Shown: one piece after another, positions 1 to 11,528 of the stretch | Layout of the letters: each line of letters starts with the position of its first letter | Position numbering within the stretch: position 1 is the first letter of the stretch | Assembly (NCBI GenBank): GCA_021292165.1 | Contig: CM037885.1 | Span: 5,637,042 to 5,701,041 of the forward strand | Length of the DNA: 64,000 nucleotides | From: Shinisaurus crocodilurus | Lineage: Eukaryota; Chordata; Lepidosauria; Squamata; Shinisauridae | Direction: 5' to 3' | The notes under the pieces: generated by a model | Database searches by the model: none | The model's input: the letters and a program-made list of their open reading frames with translations, nothing else | Told to the model about the DNA's origin: nothing | Program-made: the position numbers and the translations under genes

Positions 1-470
1 TTTTTATTTTTATTTTCATTTCTATACTGCCCAACAGCCGAAGCTCTCTGGGCAGTTCACAACAATTCATAAAAACACAAACCACAAATACAATAAAAAC
101 AGCATAGAATTGCAATATACAAAACTTAAAACAGAATTTAAAACAATTTGAGCAGCGAAAACAATCTCAATACAACTAGACGCAGGGCTTTTTTTCTGGT
201 GGAACTCACCGGAACTGAGTTCCAGCACCTTTTCTTCTATTAATTGCATTACAATTTAATCGCCATCTACTCCCGTGGAAATGTAATCCAAGAGTTCCGG
301 TACCCTTTTCTCCAGAAAAAAAGCACTGACTAGACGGATATAAATCCCCCCCCCCCCATATGCCATTGAATGCCCCTGAGAAGAGGGTGGTCTTAACCTG
401 GTGCCGGAAAGGATAACAGAGTTGGTACCCGGCAGACCAACTAGTTGCTTATCTAAAGTCACTCAGGGCG
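1..470 (-). repeat. LINE 3'-end fragment split by a hAT element
   Basis: The 'ctgcccaacagccgaagctc' block at 28-47 and the 'ggtcttaacctgg' block at 390-402 both recur, in the same order, in the longer fragment at 23,585-24,265. The hAT copy at 183-328 sits inside it. Confidence 0.6.
183..328. mobile_element. Non-autonomous hAT foldback with 8-bp TSD
   Basis: The element runs from cagggcttttttt to aaaaaaagcactg and is flanked on both sides by actagacg (175-182 and 329-336). Its inner arms share gttccgg-type inverted segments. Confidence 0.85.
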
Positions 471-597
471 CAATCCTATGCAAGTTTAGGCCAAAAAAAG
501 GCTTACAACTCCCAGCATGCCCCAGCCAGCATAGCTGGCTGGGGCATGCTGGGAGTTGTAGGCCTTTTTTCAGCCTAAACTTGCATAGGATTGTGCC
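466..597. mobile_element. Foldback element of the gcaatcctatgc family (Tourist/Harbinger-like)
   Basis: Long imperfect palindrome. The left arm starts gggcgcaatcctatgc, the right arm ends gcataggattgtgcc, and the centre is ctacaactcccagcatgcc and its complement. Other copies carry TTA duplications. Confidence 0.7.
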
Positions 598-2690
598 ATT
601 AGTGGGCTTGATTTGAACTGGGACTTCCCAGTTCATAGCTCACCCCACCCCGCCAGCTGCTACGTTACGCTAAGCCCCAAAAGGCCCAAGTGAGGGATCA
701 GCACAGGCTTCCAATCCCCGCTCATCCATCGGCTGGGACAGTCTTGAGCGCATCTGTCTTTCAGCCTAACCCACCTCACAGGGTTGTTGTAAGGGTAAAA
801 GGGGATATAAGCCCACATATGGCAACACCTCTGGAGCCCTTGGAGGGTGGGTGGGTGGGTTGCAAACGGTCTCGATTAACACATACAAATCCAGTCCGGC
901 ACTCTGGGGCCACCTGTACACAGAGCGAGCCAAGCTGAGGAAAACAGAGTTCTCTGCACCCGTGCCAGCCCCGAGCAATCTCTCCATAGCCTCCAGCCAG
1001 TAAAAGGCGTCTTCCCCCAGGCTAGGAGATGGGCTGAGTCTCCCTTTACCTCCTGCCTCGTCCTTCCCCACCCAGACCAATCTCTCTCCCTTCCTTCCTA
1101 GAGCTGTTTTTAACAGTTTCCAAGACAGGCCAGTGCTAAACCTTGACCAGAAAGGGCTCTTTTATTCAATGGAGCTCGGCAGTCAAAACGTCATTCCAGC
1201 AACACCTTCTTAATGAAAACACCGCAGGCTGCTGGGAGAAGGTCAGGGACCCACAGCCTCTCATTGCCACCTTGCCCATGGAAAAAAAAAAAGAAAAGGG
1301 TGCCAAGTCTACCGATTCAGCTGGAAAAGGGGTGGTGTTGTTGCCTTTCTAGGCAATATTGCCTTGCTCTTTGTTTTCAGATGGGAGAATCCTGCTGCCC
1401 AGAAGCCCAAGAATGATGAGGACTGGAGCCATGTTTTGTTTGATTTGCCTCATTGGGTCCCGACAGTGTTTGGCTTTCCTCCCCATCAAACTTTTAAGTG
1501 GCGGTGAACAGGTGTCGGGGGTAGGATTGCCAGTTCTGCAGCAGGATGCAGCCCAAGCTTCTCCTGCCCTTCCCCCATCACCTTGCTCACCCACCTCTGC
1601 GTTCTTCTGCCAGCCCAAGAGTTGTATTTGTTCCAGCGGTTCCAAGGAGGCGTGTTTGTTCTGCGGCGGTGGATCCCCTAAAACAGATGCCATTTCCAAG
1701 CTGTGGCCAGTGAGCAGCTATGGCCTGATCTCTCTAGCTGAGGATAAAATGTCTGTCTTGAGGCTTGGCTACTGCAATATGCTCTGCATAGGTCCACCCT
1801 TGATGACTGTTCAGGAGTTTCAAATGATGCAGGGGGCGGTCGCCTGTCGATGCCAATGGGCCTCCACTGGGGGTGGGGTGCTGGCACTTTACATCGCTGC
1901 TCCACACTGCCCATCTGGCATGTGCAATTCAGGGTGCTGGTTTTGACCGATAATGGCCTTATCAGCTTCTGCGCCTCCTTACTCACATCCTGTTGTGATC
2001 TCCTGTGGTGCTTTCCCAATCACCTGGTTGGTTGGGTTTTCCCCCCCACCTGCGTAGGTAAGAAAGCTGCTTGGTGGAGGCTTAATGTTGATTATGCATC
2101 CACCCCGCCTCTCCTGGCACCACTGCCCGGGAGGTTGCAATTCATTAAAATAAGTAAATAAACAAACTTCGAGATTTCCCACCTCGTGTGCAGTTTGGCC
2201 CCTACATCCCAAATACAGCACCCCAGAATGCTGCGAACTGGCTATTGGAGTGGGTATCGCTCCATGTGTCCCAGCATTGACACCAGGGAAAAGGTGCACA
2301 CAGGTTCCAGATTTCCTGGTTCCTTCTTCCTCTTCACTGGTGATAAAGCAGGTGTGGCTGCCAAGGCCCCGCTGAACAGGATACAGTTTCCTGGTTCGGG
2401 ATTTACAGTTCTCAGTAGTAAAAACCAAAGAGGGATGCCTCCCCTCTGCTTTCGCTTGGGATGGTGCCAGTGGAGTGGCTCCTCCACAGCCAAAACAAGG
2501 CCAGAGACCTCCCTTTCTAAAGTGGGCCGGACCCACCTGGATATCCTGAGACAGGACTCACCAATGCAAAGGTCCGCCCAACTACATAAGCGATACACCT
2601 GGTTGCTTGGGGCTAAGGTTGACCCTACCTGTGTTTTTTTTTTAAAAAAAATTATAGCACCTCAGCTTGAATGCTGCCTAAGTATGCGCA
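598..2690. other. Gene-free stretch
   Basis: A short SINE-type fragment (cctcacagggttgttgt, near 772-790) is the only repeat I can name. Long open frames on both strands here overlap each other and show no family features. Confidence 0.4.
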
Positions 2691-2704
2691 GAGTGCCTGC
2701 CTCC

Positions 2705-2892
2705 ACAAATGAGATAGTGGAACCAGCTGCCGTGGGAGGTGGTGGGGCTCTCCATTGCTGGAGGAATTCAGGCAGAGACTGGACAGCTATCCGTCCGGGA
2801 TACTTGAGGCTGGATTCCTGCACGGAGCAGGGGGTTGGACTCGATGGCCTAAATGGCCCCTTCCAACTCTCGGATTCTGTTATTCTAATGTT
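2705..2892 (+). mobile_element. CR1-like LINE 3' end
   Basis: The ggttggactcgatggcc and ccttccaactct segments followed by a ttctgttattct tail are typical of the CR1 3' UTR, here in plus orientation. Confidence 0.7.
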
Positions 2893-3352
2893 CGCTGCAG
2901 ATAAGCCTCCTATACATCATTTATTTATTTATTTATTTACTACATAGATTTACATACTACTTTGCAGTGGGCTATCACTGATATTCTGCAATTTACAGAA
3001 AGGATAAAAACATAAAATATATAACAATAACAATATACTAAAAGCAAACTCATTTGTGGAGCGCCAATCCTTATATCACCAAAACAGCACCATCCATGTA
3101 CACAAGGGGGAGGCATCAGCAGGCTGGTCTGGGGGGAACTTCAAGGATTGCAAAAGTTTTAAAAACAACAACACAACCACCACCCTTGGGGAACCCCCTC
3201 AACAAATAGCCCAATAAGCAGACACAGAATGCTGAGTATCTGTTCGGGCAGAGGGAGGGGGACAGAAAAGTGGGGGGGGGAGGAAAAGGCATGGCTGGTT
3301 GGCTGGAACCCTGATCAGGATCACTTCACGCTGCATTTTGTTGCATGCCCCA

Positions 3353-3568
3353 CTTATATTTATTTATTACATTTCTCCCTGCAAGGAACCCAAGGCAGCT
3401 TAAATGATCCCCTTCCTCCTCTCCATTTTATCCTCACAACAAGCCTGTGAGGTAGGCTAGGCTGAGAGTCAGTGATTGGCCCAAAGTCACCCAGTGAGCT
3501 TGGAGGTGAGAACCCAGGTCTCCCGAGTCCCAGTCCAACACTCAAACCACTACACCACACTGGCTCTC
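3353..3568 (-). mobile_element. tRNA-derived SINE (Sauria-SINE-like)
   Basis: Reverse-complement copy. A tatttatttatt tail, then the caaggaacccaaggc block, the acaagcctgtgaggtagg middle, and a tRNA-like head ending accactacaccacactggc. Confidence 0.75.
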
Positions 3569-4191
3569 AATTTAAATTGCACCATCACTGCCCCAAAGAG
3601 CTTCCAGTCTAAATGCTGACATGACTGGAGAGGACAAGGACAGGAGAGCCAGTTCAAGACCAGATTTCTAAAGAGAAATCTGCACACCTGCAACCTCCTC
3701 ACTTTAGCTCTTCTTTCCGTTCCTATGGGAGTCCACTTTGACTGGACAAATGTTTTGTGTGAACAGGACCTCAGGATTCCTTCCTGAAACCTTCCAGCAC
3801 AGTTGTCTTGGGCCTAGTGGACACACGCCGACGCCATAGAACAAGGTTGTAGTGTGGATGCCATTTTAGAATATTAAAAACAAAACAAAAAAACCCTCCC
3901 TTCAAGTAAATAACTAGTACAAGCCCAATCCTTACTCTGCTAGCTTTCTACCTGCAGTGAGCTTTTCTTTTCATTCAAACATTCCCATCCCCCAACTGCT
4001 ATCTAATGTGGTACAGTCCTTTCTCTGACCTCAGGGCACTACCACCTCATTCTGTTGCATATGTTGACTGTGCCTTAAAAAGATAAATATGGCTGGGACA
4101 TAGCAGGATGTACAGTGCCAGAAAAGCCCCCCTATCCCTGTTGTTGCGTGGAAAGAAATTTGCAATTCCACAAGTGATTAAAGAGGGAAAG

Positions 4192-5292
4192 TGTGGAGAA
4201 AGCCAACCTAAGCCCCCTGCCTGACACACACACACTCACCAAGGAGGGGGGAAGGAGACGGGGGGGGGGGGGGGAGACAACCAGTCTCCACAGATGCCAA
4301 AGGGGACAAACAACATCTACATAGAATCACCCCAGGGGGGAAGGCAGGAAGCATCACCAGGTTTGTCAATGCTCTCGCATATCAGCCCCATCTACATAAG
4401 ACTTGAATACCTCTCCAGGGCAGACGCTTCGGCACCCCTAAGAAATGGCCACTCAACACCATAAGATGGGACCATTAAGCAAGTGGCTTCAAAGGGACCC
4501 CATTCCATGGGGGGAAGGCGTCACCCCACCTGACCCAAAAGGCCGCCCCTCAGGGAGGGTGTCAACCCACCTGATCACGGAGGGAGGGGCTACCTGAAAC
4601 ACCAAGGTATAAAACACCCTGCACAAGGGAACTTTTCTCTGGACCTGATCAGCAATCTTGCCCATGCCTGGGGTAAGGGAACGAAGGATCAGCAACCCCG
4701 GGAAACCAAGCTGAAATCACTGGCCGCTTGGGTTGACCGGACCCCCGGGAAACCAAGCTGAAATCACTCACAAGCCGCTTGGGTAGACCGGGCCCCGCCG
4801 GGAACCCAGCTAGCCGCTTGGGTAGACCGGGCCTCCGCCGGGAACCCAGCTAGCCGCTTGGGTTGACCGGGCCTCCGCCGGGAACCCAGCTAGCCGCTTG
4901 GGTAGACCGGGCCTCCGCCGGGAACCCAGCTAGCCGCTTGGGTAGACCGGGCCTCCGCCGGGAACCCAGCTAGCAGCGTGCGGTTGACTGGGCCTCTGCC
5001 GGGACCCGAGCTAAACTAACTAGCTGAGAGCCCTGAAATCACGTTGTCCTTGAGGCTTTTGCTTGCTACTTTGTACCGTACTGATAAGCTGTATTGCTGG
5101 CGTGGGTCTGAGTTTGTGAAGGTAATTTTGTAAATAAACTTGTTTTCTAAAAGATACTTTTGTGGCTATAAGTTATCCCTTTGTTCTGGGCTAAGGCGAG
5201 GCGCTGGGGACCTCGGAGAAGGCCCTCCCCAGCACCCACTACCCCCTTAGCATTGAACCCGCGCAGAAGACCAGGTTGTCGGGTCTTCCACT
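4192..5292 (+). mobile_element. Solo LTR (copy A) with 5-bp TSD
   Basis: Starts tgtggagaaagcc and ends tcttccact, flanked by gaaag at 4187-4191 and 5293-5297. It has its own tataaaa at 4607-4613 and an aataaa at 5133. A GC-rich minisatellite fills the transcribed part. No internal coding region remains. Related copies: 42984-43990 and 58758-59521. Confidence 0.85.
4720..5015 (+). repeat. GC-rich minisatellite inside LTR A (unit about 40 bp)
   Basis: Repeated units carry agccgcttgggtagaccggg and gccgggaacccagct. About six units are visible; LTR B has about three to four. Confidence 0.85.
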
Positions 5293-5297
5293 GAAAG

Positions 5298-6090
5298 CAA
5301 CAGCCAGGTAGTGGAACAGGGTTCCCATCTGGAAGCACCCAACATCCAAAAGAATATCACCCTTTTTGCTCTGATCTGAACCCCTCTGCTTGAAGAAGAG
5401 CCCTGTGTCACCCCAAAACTTGTATCCAGCAGCTTTGGAAACATCCGCTGATCTAATAAATGTACTGTCCAAGTTTGTAAGTGCTTTCATCTGAACGAGA
5501 GACTTGGGCGGTAGCACACATGGGGCCCAGGTGAATGCTTTTTCAATGCCCTTTTTCAAGGGGTTTTTAGGCTTGGCCGAAAAAAACCCAGCCACACAGA
5601 TTCCAAGAGATTCTAAATTTATCTGCAGAGCGACCTGGCTTCACCCTCCGTTCTCGTCCAAAACCGAGAAACACTCCAGTCCCTTTTTTTTTTTCTTTTC
5701 TTTAATGGGCCCTTCTGAGCAAAGAGCCATTTATTCTGAGGCCCGGTGTACCCGCCGGGGTTGACCACAGCGCCCGTGTGGAACCTGCAAATAAAATCTC
5801 GAAGTCAGCCCCGTGCCTGGCACTGATGTTCAGGGATAAGCGGGCAATGTGGGGAGAGAGGAATGAATGAGAGAGAGAAGGAGGCTGGAAAAGGAAAAAA
5901 ACAACGTAGGAGCACGGATGGAAAAGTACAGAGAAGAAGAGAAATCAGGTGGGCAGAGCCTGGCAGGTGGGAGAAACGGAGGGCGGGTGAATAGAGGCAG
6001 AGATTCTCACAGGTGGTGGGGAAGGCTGGCTACACCGTTCAGAAGTACTGGCACCATTTTTTTTTTAAAAAAATCTATATACTCTTTGTC
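5298..6090. other. Unassigned sequence
   Basis: No gene and no repeat I can name between the LTR and the SINE cluster, apart from A- and T-rich runs. Confidence 0.35.
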
Positions 6091-6178
6091 AGCCTTCCCA
6101 ACCTGGTACCCTCCAGATGTGATGGACTGTAACTCCCATGAATGATGGGCACCAGGTTTAATAATAGAAAAAATACTT

Positions 6179-6400
6179 GGAAGTGTGGTGTACTGGTGAG
6201 AGTGTTGGACTGGGACTCGGGAGATCCGGGTTCTAGTCCCCCCTTGGCCATGAAGGTCACTGGGTGACTTTGGGCCAGTCACTGACTCTTGGCCTAACCT
6301 ACCTCACAGGGCTGTTGTGAGGATAAAATGGAGAGGAGGAGAACATTGTAAGCTGTCTTGTCTTGAGTTCCTTGTAAGAGGAAAAAAAGTGGGATATAAA
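6179..6400 (+). mobile_element. tRNA-derived SINE (Sauria-SINE-like), plus orientation
   Basis: Head gtgtggtgtactggtgagag, B-box-like gggttctagtcccc, body gccagtcactgactcttggc, tail gtgggatataaatg. It ends in (TTG)n(TTA)n at 6402-6452. Confidence 0.75.
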
Positions 6401-6637
6401 TGTTGTTGTTGTTGTTGTTGTTGTTATTATTATTATTATTATTATTATTAATATTCATTTATTTATTATTTATATAGCGCCATCTACCGGTATATGCATG
6501 CCACCTTACATAGTATGGGAGGGCAGCCCCCCCCCCCCCAGAACTTCCAATCTATACATCAGGGAGAAAACAGAGGACTGGGAGGGAAATGGAGACAGGC
6601 TGTAAACTGGGAAAGGGCATGCACTGATCTCAGTTAC

Positions 6638-7335
6638 ATAGAATCATAGATTCATAGATCATAGAGTTGGAAGGGGCCTACACAAGGCCATTGAGTCCAA
6701 CCCCCTGCTCAATGCAGGAGACTAGGGGAGGGGTCTCCCATCCAAGTAATAACCAGGCCTGACCCTGCTTAGCTTTCCATGCTCAGACAAGCTGAGCCAG
6801 CGTGAGCCACAGAACATAGAATCATAGAAAAGTAAAGTTGGAAGGATCCTACAAGGCCATCCAGTCCAACCCCTGCTCAATGCAGAAATCCAGGTCAAAG
6901 CATCCCCGACAGATGGCCGTCCAGCTTCACCTTGAATGCCTCCAGAGTGGGAGAGCCCACCACCTCCCTAGGTAGTTGGTTCCATTGTCTTATTGCTCTG
7001 ACAGTCAGGAAATTTTTCCTAATGTTCAGGTGGAATCTGGGTTCCTGTCACTTGAGCCCATGATTCCGTGTCCTGCAAACTGGGATGATCGAGAAGAGAT
7101 CCTGGCCCTCCTCTGTGTGACCACGTTTCAAGTCCTTGAAGAGCGCTATCATATCTCCCCTCAGTCTCCTCTTCTGAAGGCTAAACATGCCCAGTTCTTT
7201 CAGTCTCTCCTCATAGGGCCTTGTTTCCTCCTCTGAACCCTCTCCAGTTTGTCTACGTCCTTCTGAAAGTGTGGTGCCCAGAACTGGACGCAGGACTCAA
7301 GATGAGGCCTAACCAGTGCCGAGTAAAGGGGAATT
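6638..7335 (-). mobile_element. CR1 LINE 3' part, about 700 bp
   Basis: The catagattcatagatcatag tail is at the left, followed by gagttggaaggggcc, ccagcttcaccttgaatgcc, and the tctcccctcagtctcctctt block of the CR1 3' UTR. It is reverse-oriented, with a partial repeat of its own end near 6815. Confidence 0.85.
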
Positions 7336-7409
7336 ATCACTTCATGCGATTTGGAAGCTACACTTCTATTACATATACATATACTACTATATTGTAGCAG
7401 TGGGATAGA

Positions 7410-7822
7410 GGACTGTGGAATTCCCTCCCAAAGGTAGCTAAGTTTGCTCCCTTCGGCCGGCAGGCGAAGACCAATTCCTTCAAGAAGACATTTGGCCTGT
7501 AAGTGGTTCTGTTGGACTGGGTGCTGTTTTGCATTCTTAGGGTATAATCCTACGCATGTTTAGATGGGGAAAAAGTCCTACAACTCCCAGCATGCCCCAG
7601 CCAGCATGGCTGGCTGGCTGGGACATGCTGGGAGGTGTAGGACTTTTTCCCCATCTAAACATGCATAGGTTTGCACCCTTATTCCCCCGCCGCCCCCCCC
7701 CGTAATTGTTATGTTTTTATTGTATTTTAATGTATTATTTTAATCCATTTTAATTGTGTAAGCCGCCTTGAGTGCCATTTTTTTGGTAGAAAGGCATTGT
7801 ACAGATCAAATCAAATATCAGT
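7410..7822 (+). mobile_element. LINE 3'-end fragment carrying a foldback insertion
   Basis: The gtggaattccctcccaaagg block leads, after the foldback at 7540-7678, to ttaattgtgtaagccgcctt and an A-rich tail, so the LINE predates the foldback. Confidence 0.65.
7540..7678. mobile_element. Tourist/Harbinger-like foldback with TTA duplication
   Basis: Palindrome from gggtataatcctacgcatg to catgcataggtttgcaccc, flanked by tta at 7537-7539 and 7679-7681. The core is ctcccagcatgccccagcc. Confidence 0.75.
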
Positions 7823-9100
7823 CAACCAATCAGTACAGGGACTAAGATGGCTCCATCTCTGAGAGAGGACCTGGGCAACACGAACTGGGGCAGGCCCCCT
7901 TGCACTTACCTGGCAACAGCAGGCGGCAATGCTCTGAGCAGCGCCACAGACGGCACTGGGTGGCCACCATTTTAATTCCCCACTGTGTGTCCCAGAGTGA
8001 TGCTGCATTAGGAGCATTATTGGAAATTAATATGGCAGCTAGACTCCACTGCACAGTGCTATTGAGAGCACTGGGAAAGGGTTTTTTGTGTTTGTTTTTT
8101 TTTAATGTGGGGCCAGAACAAGCAGCAGCAGTGGGTCCAAAGATGCCGGATGCTGATGCTGGTCCTTTTGGGAGGTCGGTCCAGGCATAAGGAGCAGCAA
8201 AGGAGAAAGGGTGGAGTCAGTCATTTCAGCGAGGAGGAGACCTTTTGCTAGGTTGGGCGAGTGGTTGGTCTGAAGGTATATGATGTAGGTGGGTTGACAG
8301 CCGAGTTGACAACTTTTCAACCAGCTCCAGTACCTGTGTTTTGAACAATAACTTGATGTGCAGGTGTTAGCCGGAGATCATGTTCATCGCCAGCCTGTGA
8401 AAAGCTTCACCTGTTGAGTTTTATAGATCGGGCGTGGGCAAAAATTAGATCTCCAGACGTTTTGGAATTGGACTTCAACTCCCAGCATTCCTGACCATGG
8501 GCCCTGCTGGCGGTGGGTTCTGGGAGTTGGAACCACAAACATCTGGCGATCTACCCCTGCTACAGATCAAGCTACCGCTGAAGGCACAAGAGCAGGCCTG
8601 GCTGCTTTGTTTTGTTTTTTTGGGCTCAGCTGGCAACACTGACATTGGATCAGAGAACTCTAGCTCCAAATTCTCCAAGTTCCCCAACATCCTGTCACAC
8701 TGCTGTGTGACAAAGAAGCGGGATGCCAGATGGGGCTATGCAAACAAAGGGGGTGAGGCTAACGGAATAGAAGCAGGCTTGATTCGCAGTGGCTGTGTGA
8801 AAGAGTCGCCACACCAGGGAGTGGGGGAGGACAGGTTTAGCCCTATGTGTCATTAACTACCGTTCACACACATAGACACACACACACACACCATAATAAT
8901 AAAAGGTTTTTTTGCTAGTAACAAGAGGAATTATACATATTTTATGTTCCGTTGATTTCAATGGGGAAGGTTTAGGTTTGCAGCTAACTGTCCCCTCATG
9001 ATTGAAAATATGGAGACTTGTAAAAAGTTCTTAATTGTGGTAGGATGGCTCCTGACTGAATTAGTTATACCAAATAGGATCTAGTTTCTGGGTGGATGTA
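7823..9100. other. Gene-free stretch
   Basis: No recognised gene. A degenerate foldback half (cttcaactcccagcattcc) lies near 8470, and a (CA)n run near 8875. Confidence 0.35.
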
Positions 9101-9109
9101 TTATTATTA

Positions 9110-9200
9110 TTTTATATTTATTTATTTCTATACTGCCCAATAGCCGAAGCTCTCTGGGCGATTTACAACAATCAATTAAAAAATACAATACAAAGTGATG
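9110..9200 (-). repeat. LINE 3'-end fragment
   Basis: Carries the tactgcccaatagccgaagc block also seen at the left edge of the window. Confidence 0.6.
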
Positions 9201-9261
9201 CTCTGCACTACTGCACACTTAAAAACCTTTTAAAATATAGAAAAGACTCCAGCCCATATTA

Positions 9262-9388
9262 ACCTGTAGCCCTTCAGACGTTGCTGGACTTCAACTCCCA
9301 TCAGCCCCAGCCAACATGGCCAATGGTCAGGGTCAGGGATGGTGGAACTTGTAGTCCAACAACATCTGGAAGGCCATGGTTCCCCACC
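9262..9388. repeat. Foldback of the actacaactcccatca family
   Basis: The left arm acttcaactcccatcagccc is answered by ttgtagtccaacaacatctgg on the right. Confidence 0.6.
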
Positions 9389-9418
9389 GCTGCAGCATGG
9401 CAGTAAAAGCACCTAACT

Positions 9419-9554
9419 CAGGGTTCTCCAACCTCGGGTCCCCAGATGTTGCTGGACTACAGCTCCCAGAATCCCTTGCCATTAGCCATGCTGGCTGGGT
9501 ATGCTGGGAGCTGTAGGCCAGCAACATCTGTGGACCAAAGGTTGGAGAGCCCTG
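9419..9554. mobile_element. hAT foldback (cagggttctccaacc family)
   Basis: The arms cagggttctccaacc and ggttggagagccctg enclose palindromic ctacagctcccag. Flanks acctaact and tcctacct resemble a decayed 8-bp duplication. Confidence 0.7.
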
Positions 9555-9596
9555 TCCTACCTTCTAGTTAACTCACAGATTCAACACATTGACTGG

Positions 9597-10915
9597 GTCC
9601 GCACAACACAACAACCCATCGTGGGTTGTTACCCACGATGGGTTGTCGTGTTGTGTGAACCCGGCCGGACTGATTCCCGCAGGGTGGCTTGTCCATGGGG
9701 AACAAGCCACCCCAACAACCCATGGGCTGTTGTAAGGGTTGTTGTACCCACAATGGGTTGTCGTGTCGTCTGAACCCGGGTGACCGACCCCATCGTGAGT
9801 ACCGGGAATTGGCTAATGAGCAACTTGGCAAGAGTGGCACAACCCCCTTGCTGCTCTTGCCAAGCTTGCCCAGGTACCTGCCAGTGCTAGCCATCCCACA
9901 GGTGCCCAAACAGCACTTGAGGACAGCTGGCACTGGCTTGCTGCCCTCTCCACCACGATCACAATCTGTTCTGGGCTCGCCGCGGCCTTTTTGCCATTTA
10001 CTTTTTTTTTTAGATTATGAACCCCTATTTCGCAATCAAACCATTGTGACAAATTGTTTTGGCACACGCTGAGACTCCAGAGGCTCAGACAAGTACAAAA
10101 GTGCATCCCACCCCCTTTTCTGGGGAAAAGAGTTTTAACAGCTAGCTATCTGTCAAAGCTCTGGGTCCCCTTTAAAAGGGGCTTTTGACCAGGCATTGAG
10201 TGGTTTCTGACTGGGACATATGGCTGTAACAAAAGGGGGTGGGATGCACTTTTGCACTTTACTGAGCAGCTAGAGCAGGGCTCTCCAACCTTGGGTCCCC
10301 AGATGTTGCTGGCCTACAGCTCCCAGCATACCCAGCCAGCATGGCTAATGGCAAGGGATTCTGGGAGCTGTCGTCCAGCAACATCTGGGGACCCAAGGTT
10401 GGAGAGCCCTGAGCTAGAGTCTCAGGGGAAAGTACAAAATGTGCATCACCCTGAAGACTTTCAGGGCAAAAAAAATAAGTTGAGGTGGGGAATCTGAACG
10501 TATTTGTGCACACCATGTGCACATTATTATTATTTTTTAATGGTTTGCCAACCACTGACAGCCCCTCCAAGGTGCTGCTTTAGCACTTTGAAGGGGCTAT
10601 CAGTGGCTGTCAAAACAGGGATCATGAAAACCGGCTTTTGCAATCTCTGGGGGAAAAAGGGAAAGGGGAAGAAAGCCATGGTGAGCCCAAAACAGCTCGC
10701 GATCGCAGCAGAAAGGAGGAGACAAGGTGGTCCTGCCGCTACGTCCCCTGGGATACCAGTGGGAGGACTGAGGGGGGCGGAGGGTAAGGGAATGGGCGAA
10801 CAACCCACGATGAGCCCAACCGTCTGTCGGCGCACTATGGGTTGTTCACAGAACCAACCCACCACAACTTATTGCCAAGGTGGGTTGGCGTGACATGTGA
10901 ACGTGCCCACTGAGT
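9597..10915. mobile_element. DNA-transposon-like repeat with acccatcgtgggtt palindromes, interrupted
   Basis: The palindromic blocks at 9,600-9,790 and 10,795-10,905 share acccacgatgggttgt. The middle (gcaacttggcaagagtggc; gagcccaaaacagctcgcg) recurs, partly inverted, at 25.3-27.0 kb. A hAT at 10276-10411 is inserted. Confidence 0.55.
10276..10411. mobile_element. hAT foldback with perfect 8-bp TSD
   Basis: Runs from cagggctctccaacc to ggttggagagccctg. agctagag lies at both 10268-10275 and 10412-10419. Confidence 0.9.
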
Positions 10916-10933
10916 ATTGTTCGAAGTAATTAA

Positions 10934-11209
10934 AGGTGCAATCCTATGTGTGTTTAGACAGAAAAAAGTCCTACAAATCCCAGCATGCCCCTGCCAGCCA
11001 TGTTGGCTGGGGCATGCTGGGAACTGTGGGACTTTTTTCTGTCTAAACCAGTGTTTCTCAACCTTGGGTCCCCAGATGTTTTTGGCCTACAACTCCCAGC
11101 ATGCCCCAGCCAGCTATGCTGGCTGGGGCATGCTGGGAGTTGTAGGCCAAAAACATCTGGGGACCCAAGGTTGAGAAACACTGGTCTAAACACACATACG
11201 GTTGCGCCC
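10934..11209. mobile_element. Tourist-like foldback split by a hAT
   Basis: The outer arms aaggtgcaatcctatgtg and gttgcgccct belong to the gcaatcctatgc family; 11049-11183 is a later hAT insertion. Confidence 0.75.
11049..11183. mobile_element. hAT foldback nested in Tourist-like element, perfect TSD
   Basis: Begins cagtgtttctcaacc and ends ggttgagaaacactg, with gtctaaac at 11041-11048 and 11184-11191. The near-perfect palindrome has ctacaactcccagcatgcc cores. Confidence 0.92.
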
Positions 11210-11528
11210 TAAATTGCCCTATGTACTAAGAATGCATGCTAAAGGCAGAAATCCCTTTACTTCAAGACAGATAAACAGGTAGGTTGACTCTTTAGCCTGT
11301 GCCCTGTGCTGATAATATTGCTCTTGGGAGCCATCACCCAGTTAAAGCAATAACAGTTGATTAGTCATATCAATTTTAATCCATGAACCAATCAATCAAC
11401 TAAATCCGCATACATTTGTATATGGATATGTGAAGAAAAACAACATACTTTTTTGGGGACCAGAGCTGGAAGGAAGAGCAGGATGTGCGGAATATCCTGG
11501 GTTCAGCTCCTACTATTTCTGTCATCAC

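Noticed and set aside
1359..1946. 195-residue open frame on the plus strand
   Set aside because: Cys/Pro/Ser-rich with no recognisable motif and an equally long antisense frame; likely chance.
2186..2947. 253-residue open frame on the plus strand
   Set aside because: It overlaps long frames on the other strand, its last third is translated CR1 tail, and it has no domain, splice or composition signal of a gene.
4720..5015. Regular 40-bp repeats resembling a CRISPR array
   Set aside because: Units are tandem with no unique spacers and lie inside an LTR of a eukaryotic genome; it is a minisatellite.
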